DNA of 37,782 bases from an uncultured Oscillospiraceae bacterium (GTDB lineage: Bacteria > Bacillota > Clostridia > Oscillospirales > Ruminococcaceae). Of this stretch, positions 23,719 to 31,947 are shown in pieces (within the stretch, counting starts at the first letter, position 1; each line of letters begins with the position of its first letter). A program made the translations under genes and the position numbers. The DNA lies in NCBI GenBank assembly GCA_904396495.1, contig CAJFOJ010000026.1, positions 1 to 37,782 on the forward strand. The letters are read 5' to 3'. The notes beneath the pieces were generated by a model. The model was given only the letters and a program-made list of their open reading frames with translations, ran no database searches and was not told where the DNA came from.

Positions 23719-24681
23719 TTACAGCGCGCCCACGACCTTGTGGGGGAGGTAAAGCTCCTCCAGATAGGAAATATCCTCATCTTTGAGCTTTATTTCCAGC
23801 GACTTTGCCGCGTCGTCGAAGTACTTCGCCTTGGTGGCGCCGATGATGGGAGACGCAACTCCCCTGGCAAACTGCCAGGCCAGGGCGATCTGTGTCATGG
23901 TAACACCGTACCGCTCGGCCAGCTCGTGAACCCGTAAGACGATCTGGTAATCGGTCTGCTGAGTGCTGTCGTATTTGGAGGCGGCAGTTGTATCGGTTTT
24001 GCTGCGCAGAGTGTCCGTTTTCCACTCCAGACGGGAAAGCCGTCCGGCCGCCAAGGGGCTGTAGGGGGTGCGGGCCACATTCATCTGGTCGCAGATGGGA
24101 ATTAATTCCCGTTCGTCCTCCCGATACAGCAGGTTGTAGTGATCCTGCATCGAGACAAAGGGCGTCCAGCCGTTGTCCCGCGCCGCAAGCTGCATGTTGT
24201 AAAACTGGTAGCCGTACATAGCCGACGCACCCAGAGCCCGCACTTTGCCCGCTTTGACGAGGCTGTGGAGAGCCTCCATCGTCTCCTCGATCGGCGTGTC
24301 ATAGTCAAAGCGATGAATGATATAGAGGTCGAGATAATCGGTGCCCAACCGCTTTAAGGTGCCGTCGATTTCCCGGGTAATGGCTGCCTTCGAGAGGTGC
24401 CCTTCGTTAAAGTACACCTTGGAGGCCAAGACCACCTTGTCCCGCGCCACATTATTTTTGATGGCCCGTCCCAGATACTCCTCGCTGGTCCCGGCGGAGT
24501 AGGTGTTGGCGGTGTCGAAAAAATTGATCCCCAGGTCTAAGGCGTGCTTGATGATGGCCTCGCTCTCCTCCGGGTTCAGTGTCCAGGCGTGCATTTTGCT
24601 GGCCGGGTCGCCAAAACTCATGCAGCCTACGCAGAGGCGGGAGACCTCGAGCTCTGAGTTTCCCAATTTTACGTATTCCAT
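23719..24681 (-). CDS. Aldo/keto reductase (larger, AKR11/12-like)
   Basis: The 320-residue enzyme has an (alpha/beta)8 AKR fold with catalytic residues in FFDTANTYSAG (Asp, Tyr), VLASKV (Lys) and YIIHRFD (His). C-terminal NADPH contacts (ASPIIGATKAKYFDDA) are present. It probably reduces aldehydes or ketones with NADPH. I chose the ATG at 24681 because AGGAG lies seven bases upstream; the ATG at 24702 would put that site inside the coding region. It is separated from the upstream AKR gene by about 107 bases holding a hairpin. Confidence 0.9.
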   Translation of the reverse strand: MEYVKLGNSELEVSRLCVGCMSFGDPASKMHAWTLNPEESEAIIKHALDLGINFFDTANTYSAGTSEEYLGRAIKNNVARDKVVLASKVYFNEGHLSKAAITREIDGTLKRLGTDYLDLYIIHRFDYDTPIEETMEALHSLVKAGKVRALGASAMYGYQFYNMQLAARDNGWTPFVSMQDHYNLLYREDERELIPICDQMNVARTPYSPLAAGRLSRLEWKTDTLRSKTDTTAASKYDSTQQTDYQIVLRVHELAERYGVTMTQIALAWQFARGVASPIIGATKAKYFDDAAKSLEIKLKDEDISYLEELYLPHKVVGAL

Positions 24682-24721
24682 ATTTTCTCTCCTCTTTTCC
24701 AATTTTGAAGACCGCTTGCTA

Positions 24722-24755
24722 TGGGCTCATTTCTACCACGAAAATGAGAAGCCCA
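24722..24755 (-). other. Hairpin between the two aldo/keto reductase genes
   Basis: CTCATTT pairs with AAATGAG, and the outer TGGGC with GCCCA across a two-base bulge. No T-run follows on the reverse strand, so it may be an RNA processing or stabilising element rather than a terminator. Confidence 0.35.
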
Positions 24756-24788
24756 CAATACAGCAAATCAGGCGCATTATCACATGTT

Positions 24789-25631
24789 TTATCTGCCAAG
24801 GGATGTCAAAAATTCCACGGTTTCCGGGTCGTAGTGAGAGAAAAAGGCGCTCTCCCCCTCGTCCAGGGCTTCAATCGCCTTCATGTCCTCGTCGGACAGG
24901 GCAAAGTCAAAAACGTTGAAGTTTTCTTCCATCCGCTCTTTGTGGGTGGATTTTGGAATGACCACGACACCGCTCTGGATGAGAAAGCGCAGGATGGCTT
25001 GGGCCGCGCTTTTCTGGTATTTTTTCCCGATTTCCTGAAGGACAGAATTGGTAAAAATCCCTTTTTTCCCCTCGGCAAAGGGGCCCCAGGATTCGTGCTG
25101 CACCCCGTATTTCTCCATGATGGCGTGGGCGTCGCGCTGCTGCATAAAGGGGTGGGTCTCCACCTGGTTGACAGCGGGCGTTACCGAGACAAACTTGCAC
25201 AGGTCGATGAGCCGGTCCGGGTAGAAGTTGGAAACCCCAATGGCCCGGAGCTTGCCCTCTTTATAGGCCTCCTCCATAGCCCGGTAGCTGCCGTAATAAT
25301 CGTTAAAGGGCTGATGGATGAGCAACAGGTCGATATAATCGGTGCCGAGCTTTTTGAGGGATTCCTCAATAGAAGCTTTGGCTTTCTCATATCCGCCGTT
25401 TGAGATCCAGACCTTTGTGGTGATAAAGAGCTCATCGCGGGGAACGCCGCATTTTTTCACAGCCGCCCCGACGCCTTCCTCGTTGTGGTAAGCCTGGGCC
25501 GTATCGATAGATCGGTACCCCACCTCAATGGCATCCAGCACACAGCGCTCGCATTCCGCCGGATCCACCTGATAGACACCGTACCCCAGTACGGGCATCT
25601 TGACCCCGTTGTTTAACGTCACAAATTCCAT
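24789..25631 (-). CDS. Aldo/keto reductase (AKR5-like, 2,5-diketo-D-gluconate reductase family)
   Basis: The 280-residue protein has the short AKR signature set: GYRSIDTAQAYHNEEGVG with catalytic Asp and Tyr, ITTKVW (Lys), LLLIHQPF (His), VNQVETHPF and the cofactor motif VVIPKSTHKERMEEN. Its substrates are probably small aldehydes, methylglyoxal or keto sugars. GGAGG lies eight bases before the ATG. It is 15 bases downstream of the flavodoxin gene and so is the second gene of the operon. Confidence 0.9.
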   Translation of the reverse strand: MEFVTLNNGVKMPVLGYGVYQVDPAECERCVLDAIEVGYRSIDTAQAYHNEEGVGAAVKKCGVPRDELFITTKVWISNGGYEKAKASIEESLKKLGTDYIDLLLIHQPFNDYYGSYRAMEEAYKEGKLRAIGVSNFYPDRLIDLCKFVSVTPAVNQVETHPFMQQRDAHAIMEKYGVQHESWGPFAEGKKGIFTNSVLQEIGKKYQKSAAQAILRFLIQSGVVVIPKSTHKERMEENFNVFDFALSDEDMKAIEALDEGESAFFSHYDPETVEFLTSLGR

Positions 25632-25646
25632 GTTACTCCCTCCAAA

Positions 25647-26165
25647 TTAAAAATTTACAAAAGCTTTGATTAAACCTCCGGCGCTTTGAACCTCTGAGCC
25701 GTAGATAGCAAGCCCCGGCCGAATGTCAGCCGATGGGCAGATTTTTTTCAAATCGCCTTCGCTTCTTCCCATCCCGCTCCCTTCGTGAGTACAAAAGGGG
25801 CAGATGATTTTGCCGGAAAAATCGTGGGATTCTAAAAAGGTCCAGACCGGCATCGGCATCGTCCCGCACCAGTTGGGATAACCGAGAAAAATCACATCGT
25901 AGCTGCTGATATCGGCGTCTGTTGAAAGATCCGGTCTAGAGTTTACTCTAAGTTCTTCCTTCGCTTTTGAAACGCAATCCCGGTAGGAAAAGGGATATTC
26001 CTCATAAACCTTGATCTCGAACAAATCCCCGTTCGTCTCTTCTGCGATCATCTTTGCGACCCGTTCAGTGTTGCCTACAGCCAAATCTACAATCTTTCCC
26101 TTGCAGTAGTTTTGCCCCTTATGGGAAAAGTACGCAACAAGGATTTTCTGTTCTTTGGTGCTCAT
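25647..26165 (-). CDS. Flavodoxin
   Basis: The 172-residue protein is a flavodoxin: KILVAYFSHKGQNY near the N-terminus, with an FMN phosphate-loop variant, then NTERVAKMIAEETNGDLFEI, YDVIFLGYPNWCGTMPMPVWTFLE, and CPFCTHEGSGMGRSEGDL. It would carry electrons as FMN. I chose the ATG at 26165, because the MerR promoter's -10 element covers the more upstream in-frame ATG at 26192, which therefore cannot be in the mRNA. AAGGTGA precedes the chosen start. It is the first gene of the redox operon. Confidence 0.9.
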   Translation of the reverse strand: MSTKEQKILVAYFSHKGQNYCKGKIVDLAVGNTERVAKMIAEETNGDLFEIKVYEEYPFSYRDCVSKAKEELRVNSRPDLSTDADISSYDVIFLGYPNWCGTMPMPVWTFLESHDFSGKIICPFCTHEGSGMGRSEGDLKKICPSADIRPGLAIYGSEVQSAGGLIKAFVNF

Positions 26166-26191
26166 CACAATCACCTTGCCTTCCTGAAGCA

Positions 26192-26222
26192 AGTATAAAC
26201 CCTTGAGTGGACTCTAAGTCAA
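26192..26222 (-). promoter_or_regulatory. MerR-type promoter with 19-bp spacer and 7-4-7 dyad
   Basis: On the reverse strand TTGACT (26217-26222) and TATACT (26192-26197) are 19 bases apart, the over-long spacer typical of MerR-activated promoters. In the spacer lies CTTAGAG-N4-CTCAAGG (26201-26218), a 7-4-7 dyad like the AdhR operator CTTAAAG-N4-CTTTAAG as I recall it. A larger inverted repeat CCCTTGA/TCAAGGG (26200-26225) surrounds it. The MerR gene at 23325 is the obvious regulator. Nothing was recognised in 26223-26365. Confidence 0.8.
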
Positions 26223-26365
26223 GGGCTTATTTTATCGTTTACAAAATGTTTCCAATTTTGTATGGTTTTCGGATTCATACAAATCCAGTCATGCCATAAG
26301 GCGGCTTAAAATGTCACACAGGAAACAACAACGGTAAATTGTAGCCGATCCAGCGAATTTGGAGA

Positions 26366-26412
26366 ATAAAAAAACCACCTTGGTTGTAGTTTTATCCTAC
26401 ACCGCAGGTGGT
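26366..26412 (-). terminator. Terminator of the pyrH-rseP operon
   Basis: On the reverse strand ACCACCT (26406-26412) pairs with AGGTGGT (26374-26380), with a further inner stem, followed by a run of seven T. It is about 90 bases after the rseP stop. Confidence 0.85.
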
Positions 26413-26499
26413 CTCTTCCTAATATGTGGCTTAAAAAATATCAAAACAAGGGAGTTTTATCAAACATTTGTGGTTCACAGAAAATCGTCGCCTTTTCTG

Positions 26500-27516
26500 T
26501 CATCCTCTAAACAGCTTCAAAATATCATTAAAGGTCACAGCGATCATCAACAGAATCACTGCAATGAATCCCGCCATATGGATATACCCTTCGTACTCCG
26601 GCTTGATGGCCTTGCCACGGATTGCCTCAATGAGCAAAAACAACAGCCGTCCGCCGTCCAGTGCCGGAATGGGAAGCAGGTTAAATATTCCCACATTGAT
26701 GGTGATAAACGCCAGTAGCAGGATCAGGTTCGGCAAGCCGACCTGTGCCACCTCGCCGACCACCTGGGTCATACCCACCGGTCCCGATAGATCGTTAAAG
26801 GAAGCCTGCCCTGTCACCAAATCAATGAGGGATATCCAGATGAGCCGGGCGATACAGGCGGTGTACCTGGCCGAGTAGCTGATAACGCCCAAAAAGGTCT
26901 TTTCGACGGCCTGTACCTTGATGCCAAGTCCGCCTTCACTTTGAGTGTCATATCGCACCGAGTCCAGGGTGATTTTCTCGCCGTTTCTGCGCACAACCAT
27001 GGAAACGCTCTGATCGGGATCCCGCATCAGCTCGTAGCTGATATCACCGGTGACGAACATGGTGCGCCCGTTGACCTTTAAGATGGTGTCCCCTGCCTGT
27101 AAACCGCTCTGGGCCATAAGGGAATCGGGGTTCACCTCTGCTAATGTGTTGGTGACGATGGCAGATTGGGAGCAGGTCATGATCACCAGCACCAAAAAAC
27201 CCAATACGACGTTCATAATGGCACCGGCGCAGATGATGAGGATCCGCTTCCAGACGTTTTGGTTACTAAACGCCCTCTTGTCTTCAGAAGGGCCATCCTC
27301 CCCCTCCATGCTGACAAACCCTCCAATTGGGAATGCACGTACCGAATAGAGGGTTTCTTTGCCTTGCTTGCGGAAAAGGGTTGGCCCCATGCCGATAGCG
27401 AACTCGTTGACCCTGACACCGCTTAACTTGGCGGTGATGAAATGGCCAAACTCGTGTATCAGGATGATGACTACAAAAATAAGAAGTGTGAGCAGGATGT
27501 TGATAAAAATTTGCAT
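26500..27516 (-). CDS. rseP: RseP-type site-2 zinc metalloprotease
   Basis: The 338-residue membrane protein has HEFGH (residues 21-25) in the first transmembrane helix, one PDZ domain (LMAQSGLQAGDTILKVNGRTM region), and the NLLPIPALDGGRLLFLLIE metal motif in a later helix. It performs regulated intramembrane proteolysis, for example of anti-sigma factors and leftover signal peptides. It follows dxr as in most Firmicutes. The spacing to dxr, about 118 bases, is longer than within the rest of the operon. The downstream ispG gene of many genomes is absent here. Confidence 0.93.
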   Translation of the reverse strand: MQIFINILLTLLIFVVIILIHEFGHFITAKLSGVRVNEFAIGMGPTLFRKQGKETLYSVRAFPIGGFVSMEGEDGPSEDKRAFSNQNVWKRILIICAGAIMNVVLGFLVLVIMTCSQSAIVTNTLAEVNPDSLMAQSGLQAGDTILKVNGRTMFVTGDISYELMRDPDQSVSMVVRRNGEKITLDSVRYDTQSEGGLGIKVQAVEKTFLGVISYSARYTACIARLIWISLIDLVTGQASFNDLSGPVGMTQVVGEVAQVGLPNLILLLAFITINVGIFNLLPIPALDGGRLLFLLIEAIRGKAIKPEYEGYIHMAGFIAVILLMIAVTFNDILKLFRG

Positions 27517-27634
27517 GGTACCTCCAATGGGAATTGCCCTTTCTTACAGCGATACGGGAAGCGGGGCCGCTTCTGTCTTTTACAAGATGCTGTTGGCCAC
27601 CTCTGCCCGCAGGATCAACTCCCTCTTCATTGCA

Positions 27635-28771
27635 TCATATGGATGACAGGACTAATTCCCGGGCCGCCGCCTCGGCGTTTAAGATGTTCTCTACCGTGAC
27701 CTCGCCGCTGCCATCCAGTTCTAACGCCCGCTCGTTGAGGGCGGCAATTTGTAAAAAGGAAATTTTTCCATCCAAGAAAAGCTGCACTGCCAGTTCGTTG
27801 GCGCAGTTCATCAAAGTAGGGTAAAGCCTTCCCCGCCGGATAGCCTCCTTGGCGGTTTTTAAACAGGTAAATGTCTCCTCATCGGGCTCAAAAAAGGTGA
27901 GCTTCCCCACTTCCCATAAATTGAGGGCCTTGGTCGGGCAAGGCATCCGTTCGGGATAAGTCAGGGCATACTGGATGGGGAGCTTCATATCCGGCGTTCC
28001 CAACTGAGCGATGACCGCACAGTCTGTAAATTCCACCGCTGAGTGGATCACACTCTCCCGATGGATTACGATCTCGATCTGTTCCGGCAAAACGTCAAAC
28101 AGCCAATAGGCTTCGATGAGTTCCAGCCCCTTATTCATCATGGTAGCTGAATCGATTGTGATTTTAGCTCCCATATTCCAATTGGGGTGGTTTAAAGCAT
28201 CCTTCGGGGTTACATGCCGTAAATCCTCCCTGGTTTTCCCGAAAAAAGGGCCGCCGGAAGCGGTTAATAGTATTCTATTCACCTTGCAGTGCCGATATCC
28301 GTTGAGACACTGAAAAATTGCCGAATGTTCACTGTCCACCGGTAAAATCGGCACATTTTGTTCCTTCGCCCGTCTCATGACCAGCTCGCCGCCAGTGACT
28401 AAGGTTTCCTTGTTGGCAAGGGCCAGCTCTTTGTGGGCGTCAATGGCAGCCAACGTAGGCCTCAGCCCGATCATGCCGGACACCGCATTGAGGACCATAT
28501 CCGCTTCGTCCATGGAAGCCGCCTCACACAGCCCCTCAATGCCAGTGACAACTTTAACAGGCAAGTCCGCTACCCGCGTCTTAAAGCTCTGATACCGGCT
28601 TTCATCGAAAATACAGACGAGGTGGGGTCGAAACCGTCTCGTCTGCTCCTCTAAAAGCACCTCGTTGTGGTGGGCCGCTAAACCCTTGACAGGAAATCCG
28701 TGAGTCACACAGACCTCCAACGCCTGCGTCCCAACAGAGCCAGTAGAGCCTAAGATGGATACTCGTTTCAA
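27635..28771 (-). CDS. dxr: 1-deoxy-D-xylulose 5-phosphate reductoisomerase
   Basis: The 378-residue enzyme has the NADPH motif ILGSTGSVGTQALEV, LANKETLVTGGELV, PVDSEHSAIFQCL and LLTASGGPFF, with the metal site and flexible loop in the family order. It makes 2-C-methyl-D-erythritol 4-phosphate, the committed step of the MEP isoprenoid pathway, feeding the undecaprenyl synthase encoded two genes upstream. Cytosolic. The ATG is preceded by a ribosome site in the 23-base gap after cdsA. Confidence 0.96.
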   Translation of the reverse strand: MKRVSILGSTGSVGTQALEVCVTHGFPVKGLAAHHNEVLLEEQTRRFRPHLVCIFDESRYQSFKTRVADLPVKVVTGIEGLCEAASMDEADMVLNAVSGMIGLRPTLAAIDAHKELALANKETLVTGGELVMRRAKEQNVPILPVDSEHSAIFQCLNGYRHCKVNRILLTASGGPFFGKTREDLRHVTPKDALNHPNWNMGAKITIDSATMMNKGLELIEAYWLFDVLPEQIEIVIHRESVIHSAVEFTDCAVIAQLGTPDMKLPIQYALTYPERMPCPTKALNLWEVGKLTFFEPDEETFTCLKTAKEAIRRGRLYPTLMNCANELAVQLFLDGKISFLQIAALNERALELDGSGEVTVENILNAEAAARELVLSSI

Positions 28772-28794
28772 CAGTATTTTCCTCCAAACTAAAA

Positions 28795-29622
28795 CTAGGA
28801 AATCACCGGGAGCACCTGAATGAGCAGGTAAAAGGTGGGGGCAACCAGTAAAAAGCTGTCAAATCGATCCATGATCCCACCGTGCCCTGGCATAATATTG
28901 CCGTAATCTTTAATACCTGTCTGCCTCTTGATGACAGACGCCAACAAATCCCCGACCATCCCCGCGGCGGAACAGAAAAGCCCCATCGCTGTCACAGATA
29001 GCCAGTTAAAGTGAACTGTCAATCCCAAATTGCCGAGGATCGCCTGATATCCCAAACAAAACAGCGGATAGCAGATAGTGGTAACCAGCAGGCCACCTAT
29101 TGCCCCCTCCACTGTTTTGTGAGGGCTGATTAACGGGGCCATTTTGTGCTTACCGAAAGCCCGGCCGGCAAAATAGGCGGCGCTATCGGTGAGCCAGGCG
29201 GCAGCACAAACCAAAAAGGTGTAGAAGATGCCGTGTTCGTGGTAGTCCCGCATAAGGATGGTCATAGAAAAGGCTACCGGCACCACCAGCGAGATAAAAA
29301 AGGAGATAGCAATGGATTCAAACTTGACTTTTTCATGGCATTTTAAAAGCACTGCAAAGAGGATGGTAAAATACCCCACCGTGACATACACGTGAAGATT
29401 TTTGATGTCCAAGGTCTCAAAAAACGGCACCACCAGCGCGTAGAGGCAGGACGCCCCCAAAACCACCGGGTTTTTCACATAGCCTGTGGCATGCAATAGT
29501 TCAAAGACCGCAATGGCGCCGATAAAGGCGATAAAAAAGTTAAACACAATGGTGTTGTAGCAAATGAGCGCTACTGCCAAAAGCGCCAATGCTACAACAG
29601 CGGAAATGATACGCTGTTTCAT
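28795..29622 (-). CDS. cdsA: Phosphatidate cytidylyltransferase
   Basis: The 275-residue integral membrane protein has about seven hydrophobic segments. The C-terminal signature is SVIKRQTGIKDYGNIMPGHGGIMDRFDS. It makes CDP-diacylglycerol from CTP and phosphatidic acid at the membrane, for phospholipid synthesis. It is next to uppS, separated by 26 bases. Confidence 0.96.
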   Translation of the reverse strand: MKQRIISAVVALALLAVALICYNTIVFNFFIAFIGAIAVFELLHATGYVKNPVVLGASCLYALVVPFFETLDIKNLHVYVTVGYFTILFAVLLKCHEKVKFESIAISFFISLVVPVAFSMTILMRDYHEHGIFYTFLVCAAAWLTDSAAYFAGRAFGKHKMAPLISPHKTVEGAIGGLLVTTICYPLFCLGYQAILGNLGLTVHFNWLSVTAMGLFCSAAGMVGDLLASVIKRQTGIKDYGNIMPGHGGIMDRFDSFLLVAPTFYLLIQVLPVIS

Positions 29623-29648
29623 TCATTTTCCCTTCCGACAGAACGGGA

Positions 29649-30359
29649 TCATATACCGCCGAACCGCCGGTTCCTTCTGCTGTATTCTTCCAAAGCCGCG
29701 TCCAAGTCGGCGGGCTTAAAATCGGGCCACAATATGTTGTCCATAAACACAAACTCCGCATAAGCAGACTGCCAAACGAGAAAGTTTGAAAGCCTGTATT
29801 CCCCGCTGGGGCGGATGATGAGATCCACCGGTGGATCCGCGGCTGTATAGAGGTTTTCCTCTATCATCTTTTCGTCGATGTCGTCGGGGCTTATCTCCCC
29901 TGACACCGCCTTTTGGGCCAACTTTCTCGCCGCCATGGCGATTTCCGCCCTCCCGCCGTAGTTGATGGCGAGATTCAAGGTGAGGCCGGTGCTAGAGGCA
30001 CTGGTGTTCACCGCCCGCTTCATCTTTTGCTGGATGTCCTCATCAAAAACAGTCAAATCCCCCAAAAAGCGAACCCGGATGTTTTCCTCGATGTAATCAT
30101 CCATCTCATCGAGATAATTGCGGAGTATTTTGATGATGCCGTCAATTTCATCTTGCGGCCGCACCCAGTTCTCGGTGGAAAAGACGTACATCGTCATGTA
30201 CTGTAGGCCGATTTGGTTAGCATACCGGGCAATGGTGCGGAAGGTGTTGGCGCCGGTGCGATGACCGAACTTGCGGGGAAGGCCACGCTTTTTGGCCCAT
30301 CTCCCGTTTCCATCCATGATGATGCCAATGTGCTTAGGTAACGCGTTTTGATCGATCAT
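29649..30359 (-). CDS. uppS: Isoprenyl transferase (undecaprenyl diphosphate synthase)
   Basis: The 236-residue cis-prenyltransferase has the substrate motif HIGIIMDGNGRWAKKRGLPR with the key Asp (D16), and RPSGEYRLSNFLVWQSAYAEF near the C-terminus. It condenses isopentenyl units to the C55 carrier of peptidoglycan synthesis. It starts three bases after frr, so translation is likely coupled. Confidence 0.96.
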   Translation of the reverse strand: MIDQNALPKHIGIIMDGNGRWAKKRGLPRKFGHRTGANTFRTIARYANQIGLQYMTMYVFSTENWVRPQDEIDGIIKILRNYLDEMDDYIEENIRVRFLGDLTVFDEDIQQKMKRAVNTSASSTGLTLNLAINYGGRAEIAMAARKLAQKAVSGEISPDDIDEKMIEENLYTAADPPVDLIIRPSGEYRLSNFLVWQSAYAEFVFMDNILWPDFKPADLDAALEEYSRRNRRFGGI

Positions 30360-30362
30360 CCG

Positions 30363-30917
30363 TTAGATCTCCATAATTTCTTTTTCTTTGGCGGCAACCA
30401 TCTTGTCGATTTCGTCGCAGTATTTGTCGGTGTATTTCTGGGCCTCTTTCTCGCCGTCTTTCACATCGTCCTCGGTAATTTCCTTCGCCTTTAATTTGGC
30501 CTTAATCTTTTCAATGGCGTCCCGGCGGACACCTCTGACGGCTACTTTGCCCTCTTCGCCGTACTTGTGGATTTCCTTGGCGAGATCTTTTCTTCTCTCC
30601 TCGGTTAAGGGTGGGAAGCTTAATCGGATTACCTTACCGTCGTTGTTGGGGGTGATGCCAATATCAGCGGCGAGAATCGCCTTTTCGATGGATTTTAAAC
30701 TGGAGGCGTCCCAGGGCTGGATCATCAAGGTGCGGGCATCTGGAACCGACACAGCGGCCATTTGATTGATAGGGGTTTGCGCGCCGTAATAATCCACTGT
30801 CACCTTATCCAAAACACCGGGGTTAGCACGGCCAGCACGGATAGAGCCCAATTCCCGTCCCAGTGCCTCTACCGTTTTGTTCATCTTGCTGCTCGCTTTT
30901 TCCAAAATTTCTTTCAT
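30363..30917 (-). CDS. frr: Ribosome recycling factor
   Basis: The 184-residue product has the RRF sequence from MKEILEKASSKMNKTVEAL to the C-terminal helix (YCDEIDKMVAAKEKEIMEI). Motifs include RAGRANPGVLDKVTVDYYG and FPPLTEERRKDLAKE. It releases ribosomes after termination together with EF-G. It lies between pyrH and uppS, its usual place. Confidence 0.97.
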   Translation of the reverse strand: MKEILEKASSKMNKTVEALGRELGSIRAGRANPGVLDKVTVDYYGAQTPINQMAAVSVPDARTLMIQPWDASSLKSIEKAILAADIGITPNNDGKVIRLSFPPLTEERRKDLAKEIHKYGEEGKVAVRGVRRDAIEKIKAKLKAKEITEDDVKDGEKEAQKYTDKYCDEIDKMVAAKEKEIMEI

Positions 30918-30981
30918 AATTTCCTATGTCCTTTCTCACAGGGCACACTGCCCAGTTTTATTCAAAGATCATGCCAAAAGT

Positions 30982-31692
30982 TTACTCTGGAATGACAACG
31001 GTGCCGATTTTCTCCCCTTTGACTGCCGCCACGATATTCTGGGGGTTCTTTAAGTTGAACACCAACATGGGCAAGCCGTTGTCCTTGCACATGGAGGCGG
31101 TGGTGGAATCCATAACCCCTAGGTTCTGACGCAACACTTCACTGCAGGTGATGGTGTCAAACTTCACAGCGTCGTCAAACTTGTTGGGGTCTTTGTCGAA
31201 AACTCCATCAGCCATGGTAGCCTTAAAGATCACATCGGCCTCGATTTCCGCCGCCCGGAGAGAAGCCGCTGTGTCGGTGGAAAAGAAGGGATTTCCGGTA
31301 CCGCATCCAAAGATGACCACCCTTCCCTTTTCCAGATGGCGCACCGCCCGGTTGCGGATATAGGGTTCAGCCACCTGCTGCATGGCGATGGCGGTCTGCA
31401 CCCGGACGTCAACTCCCTGTTCCTCCAAAGCGTCGGCCACCGCCAGAGCGTTCATGGCAGTACCCAGCATGCCGATGTGGTCGGCCCTGGTCCGGTCCAT
31501 AGCGCCGCTGGAGCGCCCCCGCCAGAAGTTGCCGCCGCCGACCACAACGCCGATTTGAGCGCCCAGGTCGACGCATTCTCTGATGGCTTTGCAGATGGGA
31601 TTGATGACGTCAAAGTCCAAACCGAATTTTTTCTCCCCCGCTAAGGCCTCTCCGCTTAATTTCAGCAGAATCCTTTTATATTTGAGCTCCAC
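30982..31692 (-). CDS. pyrH: UMP kinase
   Basis: The 236-residue enzyme of the amino acid kinase family has [32 protein letters not shown] and [20 protein letters not shown]. It phosphorylates UMP to UDP, and is hexameric in the cytosol. In most Firmicutes it follows rpsB-tsf; here it starts the operon from its own promoter, and these two genes are absent from the window. Confidence 0.97.
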   Translation of the reverse strand: MELKYKRILLKLSGEALAGEKKFGLDFDVINPICKAIRECVDLGAQIGVVVGGGNFWRGRSSGAMDRTRADHIGMLGTAMNALAVADALEEQGVDVRVQTAIAMQQVAEPYIRNRAVRHLEKGRVVIFGCGTGNPFFSTDTAASLRAAEIEADVIFKATMADGVFDKDPNKFDDAVKFDTITCSEVLRQNLGVMDSTTASMCKDNGLPMLVFNLKNPQNIVAAVKGEKIGTVVIPE

Positions 31693-31728
31693 TGGAAAAC
31701 ACTCCCGTCTTTGTTTTTAGTCAGTACT

Positions 31729-31757
31729 ATTCTACCCTATCTTCACGGCAAAGTAAA
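31729..31757 (-). promoter_or_regulatory. Promoter of the pyrH operon
   Basis: On the reverse strand TTTACT (31752-31757) and TAGAAT (31729-31734) are 17 bases apart, about 37 bases before the pyrH start. Confidence 0.6.
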
Positions 31758-31813
31758 GTGGGAAGTTTAGATTTTCTCAGTTTCCCCTGTTAATTTTTCT
31801 TAAAATCTGCCCT

Positions 31814-31859
31814 GAAAACCGGTTTTTGAGCCTTTCCCAAGTGAGAAAAACCGGCTTTC
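31814..31859. other. Inverted repeat between divergent promoters
   Basis: CCGGTTTTT (31819-31827) is the exact reverse complement of AAAAACCGG (31846-31854), and the pairing extends to 14 positions when read on the reverse strand. It lies between the pyrH and Rsm22 promoters and could be an operator or an old terminator; no T-run follows either arm. Confidence 0.35.
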
Positions 31860-31868
31860 AGAAAGCAT

Positions 31869-31897
31869 TTGTCAAAAGAGCGGCGCTCGTGTATAAT
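31869..31897 (+). promoter_or_regulatory. Promoter of the Rsm22/peptidase operon
   Basis: TTGTCA (31869-31874) and a perfect TATAAT (31892-31897) are 17 bases apart, about 50 bases before the start at 31948. Confidence 0.8.
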
Positions 31898-31947
31898 ATT
31901 TTTAAATCACACCCTGAAAATCTAATGTGAAATGGAGTAAAAACCAT

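Noticed and set aside
26359..26718. 119-residue forward frame at the rseP terminator
   Set aside because: It begins inside the reverse-strand terminator hairpin and overlaps the rseP end antisense; no domain is recognisable.
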